The translations under genes and the position numbers were made by a program. This document shows, piece after piece, positions 32,482 to 40,221 of a DNA stretch of 44,134 nucleotides. The stretch spans positions 1 through 44,134 of the forward strand of contig JACRPR010000136.1 of assembly GCA_016223105.1 (NCBI GenBank), given 5' to 3'. The stretch's first letter is position 1, and every line of letters starts with the position of its first letter. The notes beneath the pieces are model-generated. The model saw nothing but the letters and a program-made list of their open reading frames with translations. It was not told where the DNA came from and searched no databases. The stretch is from Chloroflexota bacterium (GTDB taxonomy: Bacteria > Chloroflexota > Anaerolineae > UBA4142).

Positions 32482-33564
32482 ATGAAAACGAAACTGTTTT
32501 TGATTTGCGCGCTCGCGCTGTACGTGATCGCGCTCGTCGCGTGCGCCGCGCCTGCGCCAACCGCAACGCCGGTGCCGCCGACATCAACATCAATCCCGCC
32601 ACCGCCAACAATCGTACCGCCAACACAAATGCCCGCGCCAACGCCGACTACTCTCGCGCTGGATCCATTCCGAAGCGTACCCACCACGATTCCGGCACCG
32701 ACCCCGCGCGCAGTGTCGCAAGCAACGATTCGCGTCGGCGATCTCGACCGCACGTACTTGTACTACGTTCCCGCGAATCTCCCGCGCAACGCGCCCTTGC
32801 TTTTTGCACTGCACGCATATCAAGGAATGGATGCCGCGCGGATGCGCTCCGGCACCGCGTACGAGTTTGAGAATTTAGCCGATCAACATGGTTTCGTCGT
32901 TGTGTATCCGCAAGGATACCAGGTCAGTTGGAACACCTGCCTCAAAGCCGAGATCGTCCCGGCGAAAAAGCAAGCCATTGACGATATTGGTTTCATCCGC
33001 GCGCTCATCGCAAAATTCCGCGCCGAGTATAGAATCAACCCATCCCAGGTTTTTGCGATGGGTTACTCGCAAGGCGGGGATATGGCTTATCGGCTCGCGT
33101 TGGAAAGCCCCGACGAAATCACGGCGATCGCGGCAATCGGCGCGAATCTTCCCGCGGAAGACAAGAACGATTGTCGTGCGTCTGGGAAACCGATTCCTGT
33201 GTTGATTATGAACGGAACCGGTGATCTGATAAATCCGTACAACGGCGGCGTTAATATAATAGGTGCCGCCCTTCGCTCAGTACAACTAACCGCCGAGTAT
33301 TTTGCCAAGTTGGATGGACACACCAATCCACCCAAGACGACGCGCTTGCCGCATCAAGATTCATCCGATCTAACTTCGGTTGATCGAATTGTTTGGAGCG
33401 ATGCAGGAAAACTGCAAGTCGTCCTCGTGAGAGTCAACGAAGGCGGGCATACGATACCACACCCCAAAATGGTGTACCCGTCCAACACCGGGCGACTCAA
33501 CCGGGATCTGAATGGTCTTGTGGAAATCTGGGAATTTTTCGCGCGCCAGCGATCGCTGAAATAA
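32482..33564 (+). CDS. PHB depolymerase/LpqC-like alpha/beta-hydrolase lipoprotein
   Basis: A 360-residue lipoprotein esterase. Signal MKTKLFLICALALYVIALVAC ends in lipobox LVAC, followed by a Pro/Thr linker to about 75. The catalytic domain is of the polyhydroxybutyrate depolymerase/feruloyl esterase type: RTYLYYVPANLPRNAPLLFALHAYQG (oxyanion region), nucleophile Ser196 in FAMGYSQGGDMAYRLA, Asp in MNGTGDLINPYNGG and His in VNEGGHTIP. Such enzymes hydrolyse short-chain polyesters or aromatic esters outside the cell. TTCACGGAGGACAA precedes the ATG. The N-terminal module and the ALDPFRSVPTT segment are shared with the gene at 31677 (TLDPFRGVAPS), which shows recent duplication. Confidence 0.86.
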   Translation: MKTKLFLICALALYVIALVACAAPAPTATPVPPTSTSIPPPPTIVPPTQMPAPTPTTLALDPFRSVPTTIPAPTPRAVSQATIRVGDLDRTYLYYVPANLPRNAPLLFALHAYQGMDAARMRSGTAYEFENLADQHGFVVVYPQGYQVSWNTCLKAEIVPAKKQAIDDIGFIRALIAKFRAEYRINPSQVFAMGYSQGGDMAYRLALESPDEITAIAAIGANLPAEDKNDCRASGKPIPVLIMNGTGDLINPYNGGVNIIGAALRSVQLTAEYFAKLDGHTNPPKTTRLPHQDSSDLTSVDRIVWSDAGKLQVVLVRVNEGGHTIPHPKMVYPSNTGRLNRDLNGLVEIWEFFARQRSLK

Positions 33565-33576
33565 CGCAACTCTGGT

Positions 33577-33654
33577 GTCATTGCGAGGAGCGCTTTCCGC
33601 GACGAAGCAATCTCCGTCGTGCTTTGGGGATTGCTTCGCTTCGCTCGCAATGAC
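33577..33654. repeat. GTCATTGCGAGG-family palindromic element, short copy
   Basis: Starts GTCATTGCGAGGAGCGCTTT and ends TTCGCTTCGCTCGCAATGAC. It is the shortest of the three copies and lies between the converging esterase and acyl-CoA ligase genes. Confidence 0.88.
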
Positions 33655-33662
33655 GGTATGCC

Positions 33663-35228
33663 TCAATTCACGCGCTTGTCGCGCCCGCGCCAAAACTCTT
33701 GACGCAAATTCGCTTTGAGAATTTTGCCGGTGCCGCCTTTCGGTAACGCGTCGCGAAACTCGACCGACTTGGGCGCTTTGAAATGCGCGATCTGCGCGCG
33801 GCAATGCGCGATGATTTCTTCGGCAGTTGTGTGCTCCCCTGGTTTCAACACGACAATCGCTTTCGCGACCTCGCCCCATTTCTCATCCGGCACCGCGACG
33901 ACCGCGCACTCGAAAATTTTCGGATGCGCGTACAAACAATTTTCGATCTCGACCGATGAAATGTTTTCGCCGCCGCTGATGATAATATCCTTCGAGCGAT
34001 CCACGATCAGCACGTAGCCCTCGTCATCCATCACCGCCATATCGCCGGTGTGAAACCAACCGTCGCGAAGCGCGTGCGCGGTCGCGTCGGGATCGCGATA
34101 GTATCCCTCCATCACCGTGTTCGATTGGATGACGATCTCGCCAATGTCTGCGCCGTTGTGCGCGACATCCGCGCCTTCGGAATTGACGACGCGCAAACGA
34201 ATCCCTGGGAGTGGATAGCCGGTTTTTGATTCGCGCATAATTTTTTGTTCGCGCGCTTCGCCGGCGAGATGATGCTTGTGCCACGCCGACGTGAGAATCG
34301 GCGTCGTTTCGGTGAGACCGTAACCGACGAAGCAGTTGCACTTGAAGCGATCCTGGATCGCGCGCACGAGCGTTGGCGACGACGGCGCGCCGCCAAGATT
34401 GATCACGCGGAGCGATGAGAGATCGTACTTTTCGAAACCAGGATGCGCGAGTAATAAATTGAACACGGTCGGCACGCCGAACAAACGCGTAACGCGATGG
34501 CGTTGGATCGCGTCCAGGATCAACCCAGGATCAACTTTGCGAAGCATGACGTGCGTGCCGCCGACCATCGTTACGAATTGCGGCGTGCCCCAGCCGTTGA
34601 CGTGAAAAAGCGGAACGATGTGCAAAACGACATCCTCATCGCTGAACCGCATCCCCAGCGCGACGTTGAACGCGTGCAAGTACAACGCGCGATGTGTGAT
34701 CGCCGCGCCTTTTGGTTTGCCGGTTGTGCCGCTCGTGTAAAACAATTCCGCGATCGCGTTTTCGTCAATCGCCGGCGCGAGGTAATCCGCGCGCGCGTTT
34801 GCAAGCAACGCTTCGTACTCGTCACGCTCGCCTTCGATTGCAACGAAAAATTTTGTTTCGAGTTGATCGCGCAGATCGCGTACGAGCGGCGCGAAATCGG
34901 CGTGATAAAATAACGCGCGCGCGCCGGAATGATTGAGAATGTACACGATATCTTGCGCGCTCAAGCGAATGTTGATCGGATTCAAAATGCACCCGGCTTC
35001 CAACACGCCAAAGTACGCTTCGAGAAGTTGATGCGTATTCGCGGTGATGAACGACACGCGGTCGCCCGGTTGCACTCCCAGGTCGCGCAACGCGTTCGCG
35101 AGCCGATGCGTGCGTTCGCTGAATTGTGCGTACGTGAATTGTCGGTCGCCGTCAATGACGCCGATTTTTTTGGCAAACAAAAATTCCGCGCGGTCGCGAA
35201 ATTCGAGCGGAGAAAGTGGAACGAACAT
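33663..35228 (-). CDS. Acyl-CoA synthetase (AMP-forming, fatty acid-CoA ligase)
   Basis: A 521-residue enzyme of the ANL superfamily that activates a carboxylic acid via an acyl-adenylate to its CoA thioester. Motif A3 is YTSGTTGKPKG (Thr165-Gly174 region), A5 is YGLTETTP, A7 is GWFHTGDMAVMDDEGYVLIVDRSKD, and A10 is PKGGTGKILKANLR with the catalytic Lys. The closest relatives by pattern are medium/long-chain fatty acyl-CoA ligases such as AlkK/FadD3-like proteins. Substrate length cannot be fixed. The start at 35228 follows AGAGGAGCAACG. The gene is a single unit facing a divergent membrane-protein gene. Confidence 0.93.
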   Translation of the reverse strand: MFVPLSPLEFRDRAEFLFAKKIGVIDGDRQFTYAQFSERTHRLANALRDLGVQPGDRVSFITANTHQLLEAYFGVLEAGCILNPINIRLSAQDIVYILNHSGARALFYHADFAPLVRDLRDQLETKFFVAIEGERDEYEALLANARADYLAPAIDENAIAELFYTSGTTGKPKGAAITHRALYLHAFNVALGMRFSDEDVVLHIVPLFHVNGWGTPQFVTMVGGTHVMLRKVDPGLILDAIQRHRVTRLFGVPTVFNLLLAHPGFEKYDLSSLRVINLGGAPSSPTLVRAIQDRFKCNCFVGYGLTETTPILTSAWHKHHLAGEAREQKIMRESKTGYPLPGIRLRVVNSEGADVAHNGADIGEIVIQSNTVMEGYYRDPDATAHALRDGWFHTGDMAVMDDEGYVLIVDRSKDIIISGGENISSVEIENCLYAHPKIFECAVVAVPDEKWGEVAKAIVVLKPGEHTTAEEIIAHCRAQIAHFKAPKSVEFRDALPKGGTGKILKANLRQEFWRGRDKRVN

Positions 35229-35322
35229 CGTTGCTCCTCTGGTTCAAACTGCGCGGATTTTAGCATACGCGCGGCGCGCTGACAAATCGCGATTTTATTT
35301 TACCCGCACGTTTTTCAAAATC

Positions 35323-35331
35323 TGCTATAAT
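35323..35331 (+). promoter_or_regulatory. Extended -10 promoter (TGCTATAAT), leaderless
   Basis: TGCTATAAT at 35323-35331 is an extended -10 box. No good -35 box lies 17 bp upstream (CCCGCA). The next ATG starts 6 nt after it, so the predicted start of transcription coincides with the start codon. Confidence 0.65.
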
Positions 35332-35337
35332 CCAACT

Positions 35338-35904
35338 ATGCCGCGCAAATTTGCAACCTTTGATCTTTTGATCCTCTCCACCGCGATTGGACTCATCGCG
35401 ACCATCGCCGCGCCCTGGGTCGAATTGCGCGGCGCGTTTGCGGCGTGGCGCGTCGTCGAGTGGCACACCTTTTGGCGCGGCGACAACGCGTTTATGCTCG
35501 GCGATGTCGTCGCCGCGAATTATCGCGTGCCGATTGAGTACGCGACCGTCGCGCTGGAAAATAATTTGCGCGCGCTCGCGCTCATCGGCGGCGCGCTCGC
35601 ACTGTGGCACAGCGCGTTGTTCGGCGCGATTCTGTTCGCGCTCCGGCGCGCGTTGCGCGCACGCGATCTGATCGCGATCATTCTCGGCAGTGTGATCGTG
35701 TTGGCTCTGCTCGCGTTTTTGCTCGCGTTGCCATCGTCGCTCGATGTCAAAGTGGACTTTCGTTCCGCGTCCGATGTGCACACCGACACGCTCATTTGGT
35801 CGAGCATCCAAATTTTGCCGATTGCTCCGGCGTTTGCCGTGATCGCGATGGCGATCCAAATTATCGCGCTCTGGAAAATCCGCAATCCGCAATCTGAAAT
35901 CTGA
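35338..35904 (+). CDS. Four-TM membrane protein, unknown
   Basis: A 188-residue hydrophobic protein with about four TM helices: FDLLILSTAIGLIATIAAPW, LALIGGALALWHSALFGAIL, LIAIILGSVIVLALLAFLLAL and ILPIAPAFAVIAMAIQIIALW. A roughly 50-residue loop between helices 1 and 2 (WRVVEWHTFWRGDNAFMLGDV...) and a shorter one between 3 and 4 probably face outside. I do not recognise the family. The last residues (NPQSEI) are encoded by a GCAATCTGAAATCTGAAATC repeat, so the true C-terminus may have been altered by that element. It has no ribosome site, in keeping with a leaderless transcript from the promoter just before it. Confidence 0.75.
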   Translation: MPRKFATFDLLILSTAIGLIATIAAPWVELRGAFAAWRVVEWHTFWRGDNAFMLGDVVAANYRVPIEYATVALENNLRALALIGGALALWHSALFGAILFALRRALRARDLIAIILGSVIVLALLAFLLALPSSLDVKVDFRSASDVHTDTLIWSSIQILPIAPAFAVIAMAIQIIALWKIRNPQSEI

Positions 35905-35990
35905 AATCCCAAATTGCTCGGACTACTTTTTGACCGATTCACGACGCGACGCGTACCTAATCATAGTACGCTCAAATTCAAGAGGCGCGA

Positions 35991-37280
35991 ATGCCTATTG
36001 TAGAGTTGCACGCGCCGGCGGGACACCGCTTGCTCATCAACACGCGCCGCGAGGCGACCTCGTTAATGCTCAATGACGATCTCACGCTCAACTATGATCG
36101 CGAAGGTCGCCTGCTTAGCGCGTGGATGGACGGGCGCAATTATCGCCGGAGTTTGGATAATCGAGTGATCGAAAAACAAGAGGGTCCGCGCCGCGGACTC
36201 TCTTATCGCGTTCGGCGCGAATTGCCGGCGGACCAAGCGCGCGATTTTCTCGCGCGCGCGTACGCGCTAACCCAGCAACAACGCGCCGTGTTGGATGATC
36301 CTGGGATGCGCGTGCTCAACACCGCGTCGCCCGCCGATTGCGATGCCGCGCGCGCCGCGCTGGATCGCATCCTCGAATACGATCTCGCGCGCTTGGAACG
36401 CGACCGCGCGACGTTTCACATCATTTACAAACCGATCAGCATCCTGCCGCCCGATCAATATCTTGCGCTCGTTCTGCAAGCGACCGAAGGATGTTCGTAC
36501 AATCAATGCGCGTTTTGCAGTTTTTATCGCGACCGCAAATTTCGCGTCAAGAGCGTCGGCGAATTCAAGCAACACATTCGCGATGTGCGCGCATTTTTTG
36601 GCGGCGCGCTCGGTTTACGCAAAACGATTTTTCTCGCCGATGCGAACGCGCTCGTCATTCCCCGCGATCAACTGCTTCCCATCTTCGACGCGATCCACGC
36701 CGATTTCGAAATTCATCCGCGCGATCTCGATCCCGACGCACTCAAAACCTGGGAAGCCGCGCGCCCGATTCATTTCGAAGGCATCTACTCGTTCATTGAC
36801 GCGTTCACCTCGCGCCGCAAAACCGCGTCAGAATTTGCGGAACTCGCCGCGCGCGGTTTGCGCCGCGTCTACATCGGTTTGGAAAGCGGCGACGCGCAAT
36901 TGCTGAATTTTCTCGGCAAGCCCAATGCGCCAAACGAAGTTGTGCAACTTGTGGATCATCTCAAAGCCGGCGGCGTCGCGGTCGGCGTCATCATTCTCGC
37001 GGGCGCGGGCGGCGACAAGTACGCGGCGCAACACACGCGCCACACGATTGACATTATCAACGCGATGCCGCTCGATCACAACGACCTGATTTATTTTTCC
37101 GAACTCGTGGATTATCCTGGTTCGCCGTACTCTGCGCTCGCGCAACAAGAGCACATTCGCCCGCTCGCGATTTCGGAAATCGAACATCAGATGGTCGAGA
37201 TGCGCGCGGGATTCGCGTTTCAACATTGGACGCACGCGCCGAGAATTAGTTATTATGATATTCGGGAATTTATTTACTAG
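35991..37280 (+). CDS. Radical SAM protein with CX4CX2C cluster motif
   Basis: A 429-residue radical SAM enzyme. The [4Fe-4S] motif is ATEGCSYNQCAFCSFY with Cys168, Cys173 and Cys176 (CX4CX2C instead of CX3CX2C). This spacing with SxNxC is seen in a group of radical SAM proteins of unknown reaction. Downstream the SAM-binding core follows the TIM-barrel pattern: TIFLADANALVIPRDQL, PIHFEGIYSFIDAF, GLRRVYIGLESGDAQLLNFLGKP and GVAVGVIILAGAGGD. The N-terminal 165 residues are separate, with no recognised domain. GAGGCGCGA before the ATG is a fair ribosome site. It precedes the 2-oxoacid oxidoreductase operon by 57 bp; whether it belongs to that operon is unclear because a perfect palindrome lies between. 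Confidence 0.85.
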   Translation: MPIVELHAPAGHRLLINTRREATSLMLNDDLTLNYDREGRLLSAWMDGRNYRRSLDNRVIEKQEGPRRGLSYRVRRELPADQARDFLARAYALTQQQRAVLDDPGMRVLNTASPADCDAARAALDRILEYDLARLERDRATFHIIYKPISILPPDQYLALVLQATEGCSYNQCAFCSFYRDRKFRVKSVGEFKQHIRDVRAFFGGALGLRKTIFLADANALVIPRDQLLPIFDAIHADFEIHPRDLDPDALKTWEAARPIHFEGIYSFIDAFTSRRKTASEFAELAARGLRRVYIGLESGDAQLLNFLGKPNAPNEVVQLVDHLKAGGVAVGVIILAGAGGDKYAAQHTRHTIDIINAMPLDHNDLIYFSELVDYPGSPYSALAQQEHIRPLAISEIEHQMVEMRAGFAFQHWTHAPRISYYDIREFIY

Positions 37281-37286
37281 TGGACA

Positions 37287-37324
37287 GGAATGTAGAGACG
37301 TTGCATGCAACGTCTCTACATTCC
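37287..37324. repeat. Perfect 38-bp palindrome with GACGTTGCATGCAACGTC core
   Basis: GGAATGTAGAGACGTTGCA is followed with no loop by its exact reverse complement. It extends the 30-bp palindrome seen at 30524. It lies 4 nt before the ribosome site of the ferredoxin gene. Confidence 0.93.
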
Positions 37325-37337
37325 CGGTGGAGGTTCA

Positions 37338-37586
37338 ATGGCTCGCGGCACGATTACGATTGATGAAAAACGATGCAAGGGATGTGAACTGTGCACGTCG
37401 GTCTGTCCGAAAAATTTGATTCAAATGGCGACGTACTTTAGCGCGCGCGGGTATCGCCCGGCGATCCTGGTCGATCCGCACGCGCAATGCACCGGTTGTA
37501 TGCTCTGCTCGACGATTTGCCCGGATGTCGCGATCACGGTGTATCGCGAAATGAAATCGCGCAAGGCGCAGTTGGTCGCCGCGTAA
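37338..37586 (+). CDS. 2-oxoacid:ferredoxin oxidoreductase delta subunit (2x[4Fe-4S] ferredoxin)
   Basis: An 82-residue bacterial-type ferredoxin subunit. Two clusters are marked by CKGCELCTSVCPKN and CTGCMLCSTICPDV, each CxxCxxCxxxCP. It passes electrons between the TPP-bound catalytic core and an external ferredoxin. GGTGGAGGTT precedes the ATG at 37338, so the longer upstream frame is rejected. It is the first gene of a delta-alpha-beta-gamma operon with a 64-bp gap to the alpha gene that contains a hairpin. Confidence 0.93.
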   Translation: MARGTITIDEKRCKGCELCTSVCPKNLIQMATYFSARGYRPAILVDPHAQCTGCMLCSTICPDVAITVYREMKSRKAQLVAA

Positions 37587-37621
37587 AACGTAAAGCGTAG
37601 ACGTAATTACGCTTTACGTTT
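37586..37621 (+). repeat. AAACGTAAAGCGTA hairpin in the oxidoreductase operon
   Basis: 14-bp perfect arms (37586-37599 and 37608-37621) with loop GACGTAAT, ending in TTTAA. It could set the stoichiometry of the ferredoxin subunit against the larger subunits by partial termination or RNA processing. Confidence 0.8.
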
Positions 37622-37650
37622 AACTTCGATGCGCCAAGTCGAGGAAAACA

Positions 37651-38706
37651 ATGAAGGAATTGTGGGAAGGCAATCAAGCGATTGCGGAAGCCGCGTTGCG
37701 CGCGGGACTAGAAGCGTACTTTGGTTATCCGATCACGCCGCAAACCGAATTGCTCGAATACCTCAGCCGCAAAATGCCAGAGCTGGGACGCGCGTTCGTG
37801 CAAGCCGAAAGTGAAATCGGCACGATCAATATGGTGTACGGCGCGGCGTCGGGTGGCGCGCGCGCGATGACCTCGTCGTCTAGTCCTGGTATTTCGTTAA
37901 TGCAGGAAGGCATTTCGTATATCGTCGGCTCCGAAGTTCCCGCGGTGATCGTGGATATGATGCGCGGCGGACCCGGCTTGGGTAACATCGCGCCGGGGCA
38001 AGCCGATTATTTTCAATTGACCAAAGGCGGCGGGCACGGCGATTATCACCCGATTGTGCTCGCACCCTGGTCGGTGCAAGAAGCGGTTGATCTCACGATT
38101 GGCGCGTTCGACCTCGCCGAAAAATATCGCCACGTCGTCATTCTCGCCGCCGATGGCAACATCGGACAAATGATGGAGCCGGTCGAAATGCCCGCGCCGC
38201 GCAAAATTGAAAAACGCGATCGCGGTTGGGAATTGACCGGCGCGATCAATCGCGAACACCGCTTGATCAGTTCGATCTATTTGCAACCCGAAGTTCTGCA
38301 CAAACACAATGAAAAAATCCAAGCCAAGCAACGCGCGATCGAACAGAACCAGGTGCGCTATCACGAATTTTTGATGGACGATGCCGAGTACGCGGTGATC
38401 GCGTTCGGCACGTCCGCGCGCGTCGCGCACACGGCGATCACCTGGGCGCGCGCCAAAGGCATTCGCGTCGGCTTGCATCGCCCGATCAGTTTGTATCCCT
38501 TTCCGTACGCGCGCGTCGCGGAAATTTCCAAACGCGTGCGCGCGATCCTGGTCGTCGAAATGAACGCGGGACAAATGCTCGAAGATGTCCGGCTCGGCGT
38601 GGCAGAGCGCGTGCCGGTTTCATTTTACGGCGTGATGGGCGGACGCGTGCCATTCCCGGACGAAGTTCTGCCGGAGATCGAAAAGTTAGTGAACAGTGTT
38701 CACTGA
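37651..38706 (+). CDS. vorB: 2-oxoacid:ferredoxin oxidoreductase alpha subunit (VorB-like)
   Basis: A 351-residue pyrimidine-domain subunit. The start [34 protein letters not shown] and the block [32 protein letters not shown] match the VorB (3-methyl-2-oxobutanoate:ferredoxin oxidoreductase) branch closely. Further marks are [19 protein letters not shown] and the C-terminal [17 protein letters not shown]. The complex oxidatively decarboxylates 2-oxoacids to acyl-CoA and reduces ferredoxin. A 2-oxoglutarate (Kor) role is an alternative. Its stop overlaps the earliest possible start of the beta gene. No strong ribosome site is visible (GAGGAAAACA before the ATG is fair). Confidence 0.92.
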   Translation: MKELWEGNQAIAEAALRAGLEAYFGYPITPQTELLEYLSRKMPELGRAFVQAESEIGTINMVYGAASGGARAMTSSSSPGISLMQEGISYIVGSEVPAVIVDMMRGGPGLGNIAPGQADYFQLTKGGGHGDYHPIVLAPWSVQEAVDLTIGAFDLAEKYRHVVILAADGNIGQMMEPVEMPAPRKIEKRDRGWELTGAINREHRLISSIYLQPEVLHKHNEKIQAKQRAIEQNQVRYHEFLMDDAEYAVIAFGTSARVAHTAITWARAKGIRVGLHRPISLYPFPYARVAEISKRVRAILVVEMNAGQMLEDVRLGVAERVPVSFYGVMGGRVPFPDEVLPEIEKLVNSVH

Positions 38707-38732
38707 TGACTGACCACTCACGCGGAGGAAAA

Positions 38733-39509
38733 ATGTTGACCGATGATATGCAAGTCGTTTACGAATGTCCCGACGCATTGACCGATGTGATCACTCATTA
38801 CTGTCCCGGTTGCACGCACGGCGTCATTCACCGGTTGATCGCCGAAGTGTTGGACGAGATGGGGATTCGCGAAAAAACGATTGGCGTCGCGCCGGTTGGA
38901 TGTTCGGTGTTTATCTACAATTATTTCGATTGCGATTTCGCGCAAGCCGCGCACGGGCGCGCCCCCGCGATGGCGACCGGGTTGAAACGCGTGCATCCGG
39001 ATCGCGTCGTGTTCACGTATCAAGGCGATGGCGATCTTGCGGCAATCGGCACCGCGGAGATTATTCACGCGGCGGCGCGCGGCGAAAATATTTCCGTGTT
39101 TTTTGTGAACAATGCGGTGTACGGAATGACCGGCGGACAAATGGCGCCGACGACGTTGCCGGGAATGAAAACGACATCGTCACCGACCGGGCGCGATGTC
39201 GAACTTGCCGGGTTTCCTCTGCGCGTTTCGGAATTGCTCGCGCAAATGACCGGCGCGGCGTACGTCGTGCGCCGTTCAGTACACGATCCGGGCAACATCA
39301 ACAAAACGAAAAAAGCGATTCGCAACGCGTTGAATGTGCAGTTGAATCAAGCCGGTTTTTCGCTGGTCGAAATTCTTTCATCCTGCCCGACGAACTGGGG
39401 CACCAGCGCGCTCGACGCGCTCAAGTTTGTCAAAGAGCAAATGCTTCCGTTCTATCCGCTCGGCGATTACAAAGTCGCGGACAGCGCGAAAAGTTTTATC
39501 GTTGGGTAA
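38733..39509 (+). CDS. 2-oxoacid:ferredoxin oxidoreductase beta subunit (TPP-binding)
   Basis: A 258-residue subunit that binds thiamine diphosphate. The motif is [48 protein letters not shown], the GDGD...NN TPP/Mg site. CPGCTHG near the N-terminus and [10 protein letters not shown] are [4Fe-4S] ligand segments of the beta subunit. GCGGAGGAAAA before the ATG at 38733 sets the start. It pairs with the alpha subunit to form the catalytic heterodimer, and its gene is followed after 9 nt by the gamma gene. Confidence 0.94.
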   Translation: MLTDDMQVVYECPDALTDVITHYCPGCTHGVIHRLIAEVLDEMGIREKTIGVAPVGCSVFIYNYFDCDFAQAAHGRAPAMATGLKRVHPDRVVFTYQGDGDLAAIGTAEIIHAAARGENISVFFVNNAVYGMTGGQMAPTTLPGMKTTSSPTGRDVELAGFPLRVSELLAQMTGAAYVVRRSVHDPGNINKTKKAIRNALNVQLNQAGFSLVEILSSCPTNWGTSALDALKFVKEQMLPFYPLGDYKVADSAKSFIVG

Positions 39510-39518
39510 AGGAAACTA

Positions 39519-40052
39519 ATGCAACACGAAATCATCATTTCCGGTTTTGGCGGACAAGGCGCATTGTTCGCGGGACAATTGATCGCGTACGGCGCGCTCG
39601 CCGAAGATCGCCACGTAACCTGGATTCCCTCGTACGGTCCCGAAATGCGCGGCGGCACCGCGCACTGCACCGTGATCATTTCCGATCAAGAAATCGGTTC
39701 GCCGCTCGTGCGCCGACCGACCGCCGCGCTCGTGATGAATCCGCCCTCGTTCGAGCGGTACGAACCGGCGATCCAACCCGGCGGCATCCTGGTCGCGAAT
39801 GCAAATTTGATCGCGACCGTGTCCGCGCGCGCGGACATTCGCGCGTTCGCGATCAAGGCGAACGAAATCGCGACCGAGTTCGGCTCGCCGCAACTCGCGA
39901 ATATGGTTTTGACCGGCGCGCTCGTTACCGCGACCGGGATGCTCAAACTCGAAACGCTCGATTATGTGTTGAACGAACGGATCAGCGCGCGCCATCGCGA
40001 CAAACTCGCGCTGAACAAACAATGTTTGCGGCGCGGCGCGGCGTTGGTGTAA
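39519..40052 (+). CDS. 2-oxoacid:ferredoxin oxidoreductase gamma subunit
   Basis: A 177-residue subunit of the KorC/PorC type. Its start IIISGFGGQGALFAGQLIAYGAL and the block VTWIPSYGPEMRGGTAHCTVIISDQEIGSPL are diagnostic of the gamma subunit, which binds CoA. With the preceding three genes it completes the four-subunit enzyme. The last gene of the operon is followed by a series of five hairpins, the last of which is a likely terminator. Stop is at 40050-40052. Confidence 0.94.
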   Translation: MQHEIIISGFGGQGALFAGQLIAYGALAEDRHVTWIPSYGPEMRGGTAHCTVIISDQEIGSPLVRRPTAALVMNPPSFERYEPAIQPGGILVANANLIATVSARADIRAFAIKANEIATEFGSPQLANMVLTGALVTATGMLKLETLDYVLNERISARHRDKLALNKQCLRRGAALV

Positions 40053-40057
40053 AACGA

Positions 40058-40169
40058 ACGGACGATGAATCGTCCGTCTCAGCAGGTAGAAATCCGATAA
40101 ATCGGATTAGCCCTACAATCGGCTTCAGCCGATTTTCACCGGGTTGTGCCGTCGAATTCCATTCGACGG
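40058..40169. repeat. Cluster of four short perfect hairpins
   Basis: In order: ACGGACGAT/ATCGTCCGT (40058-40077), AATCCGAT/ATCGGATT (40091-40108), AATCGGCT/AGCCGATT (40117-40134), and CCGTCGAAT/ATTCGACGG (40149-40169). Loops are 2-3 nt. All four differ in sequence. They lie head to tail between the gamma gene and the terminator-like stem at 40176. Confidence 0.88.
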
Positions 40170-40175
40170 TCGAAA

Positions 40176-40221
40176 AATAATCCGGCGCGACATTCTGCGT
40201 TGAATGTCGCGCCAGATTATT
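40176..40221. terminator. Long hairpin ending the 2-oxoacid oxidoreductase operon
   Basis: AATAATCCGGCGCGACATTC (40176-40195) pairs with 40202-40221 at all but one position (a G-T wobble). The loop is TGCGTT and T-rich sequence follows on both strands. It lies between the end of the operon and the stop of the converging minus-strand sensor gene. Confidence 0.78.
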
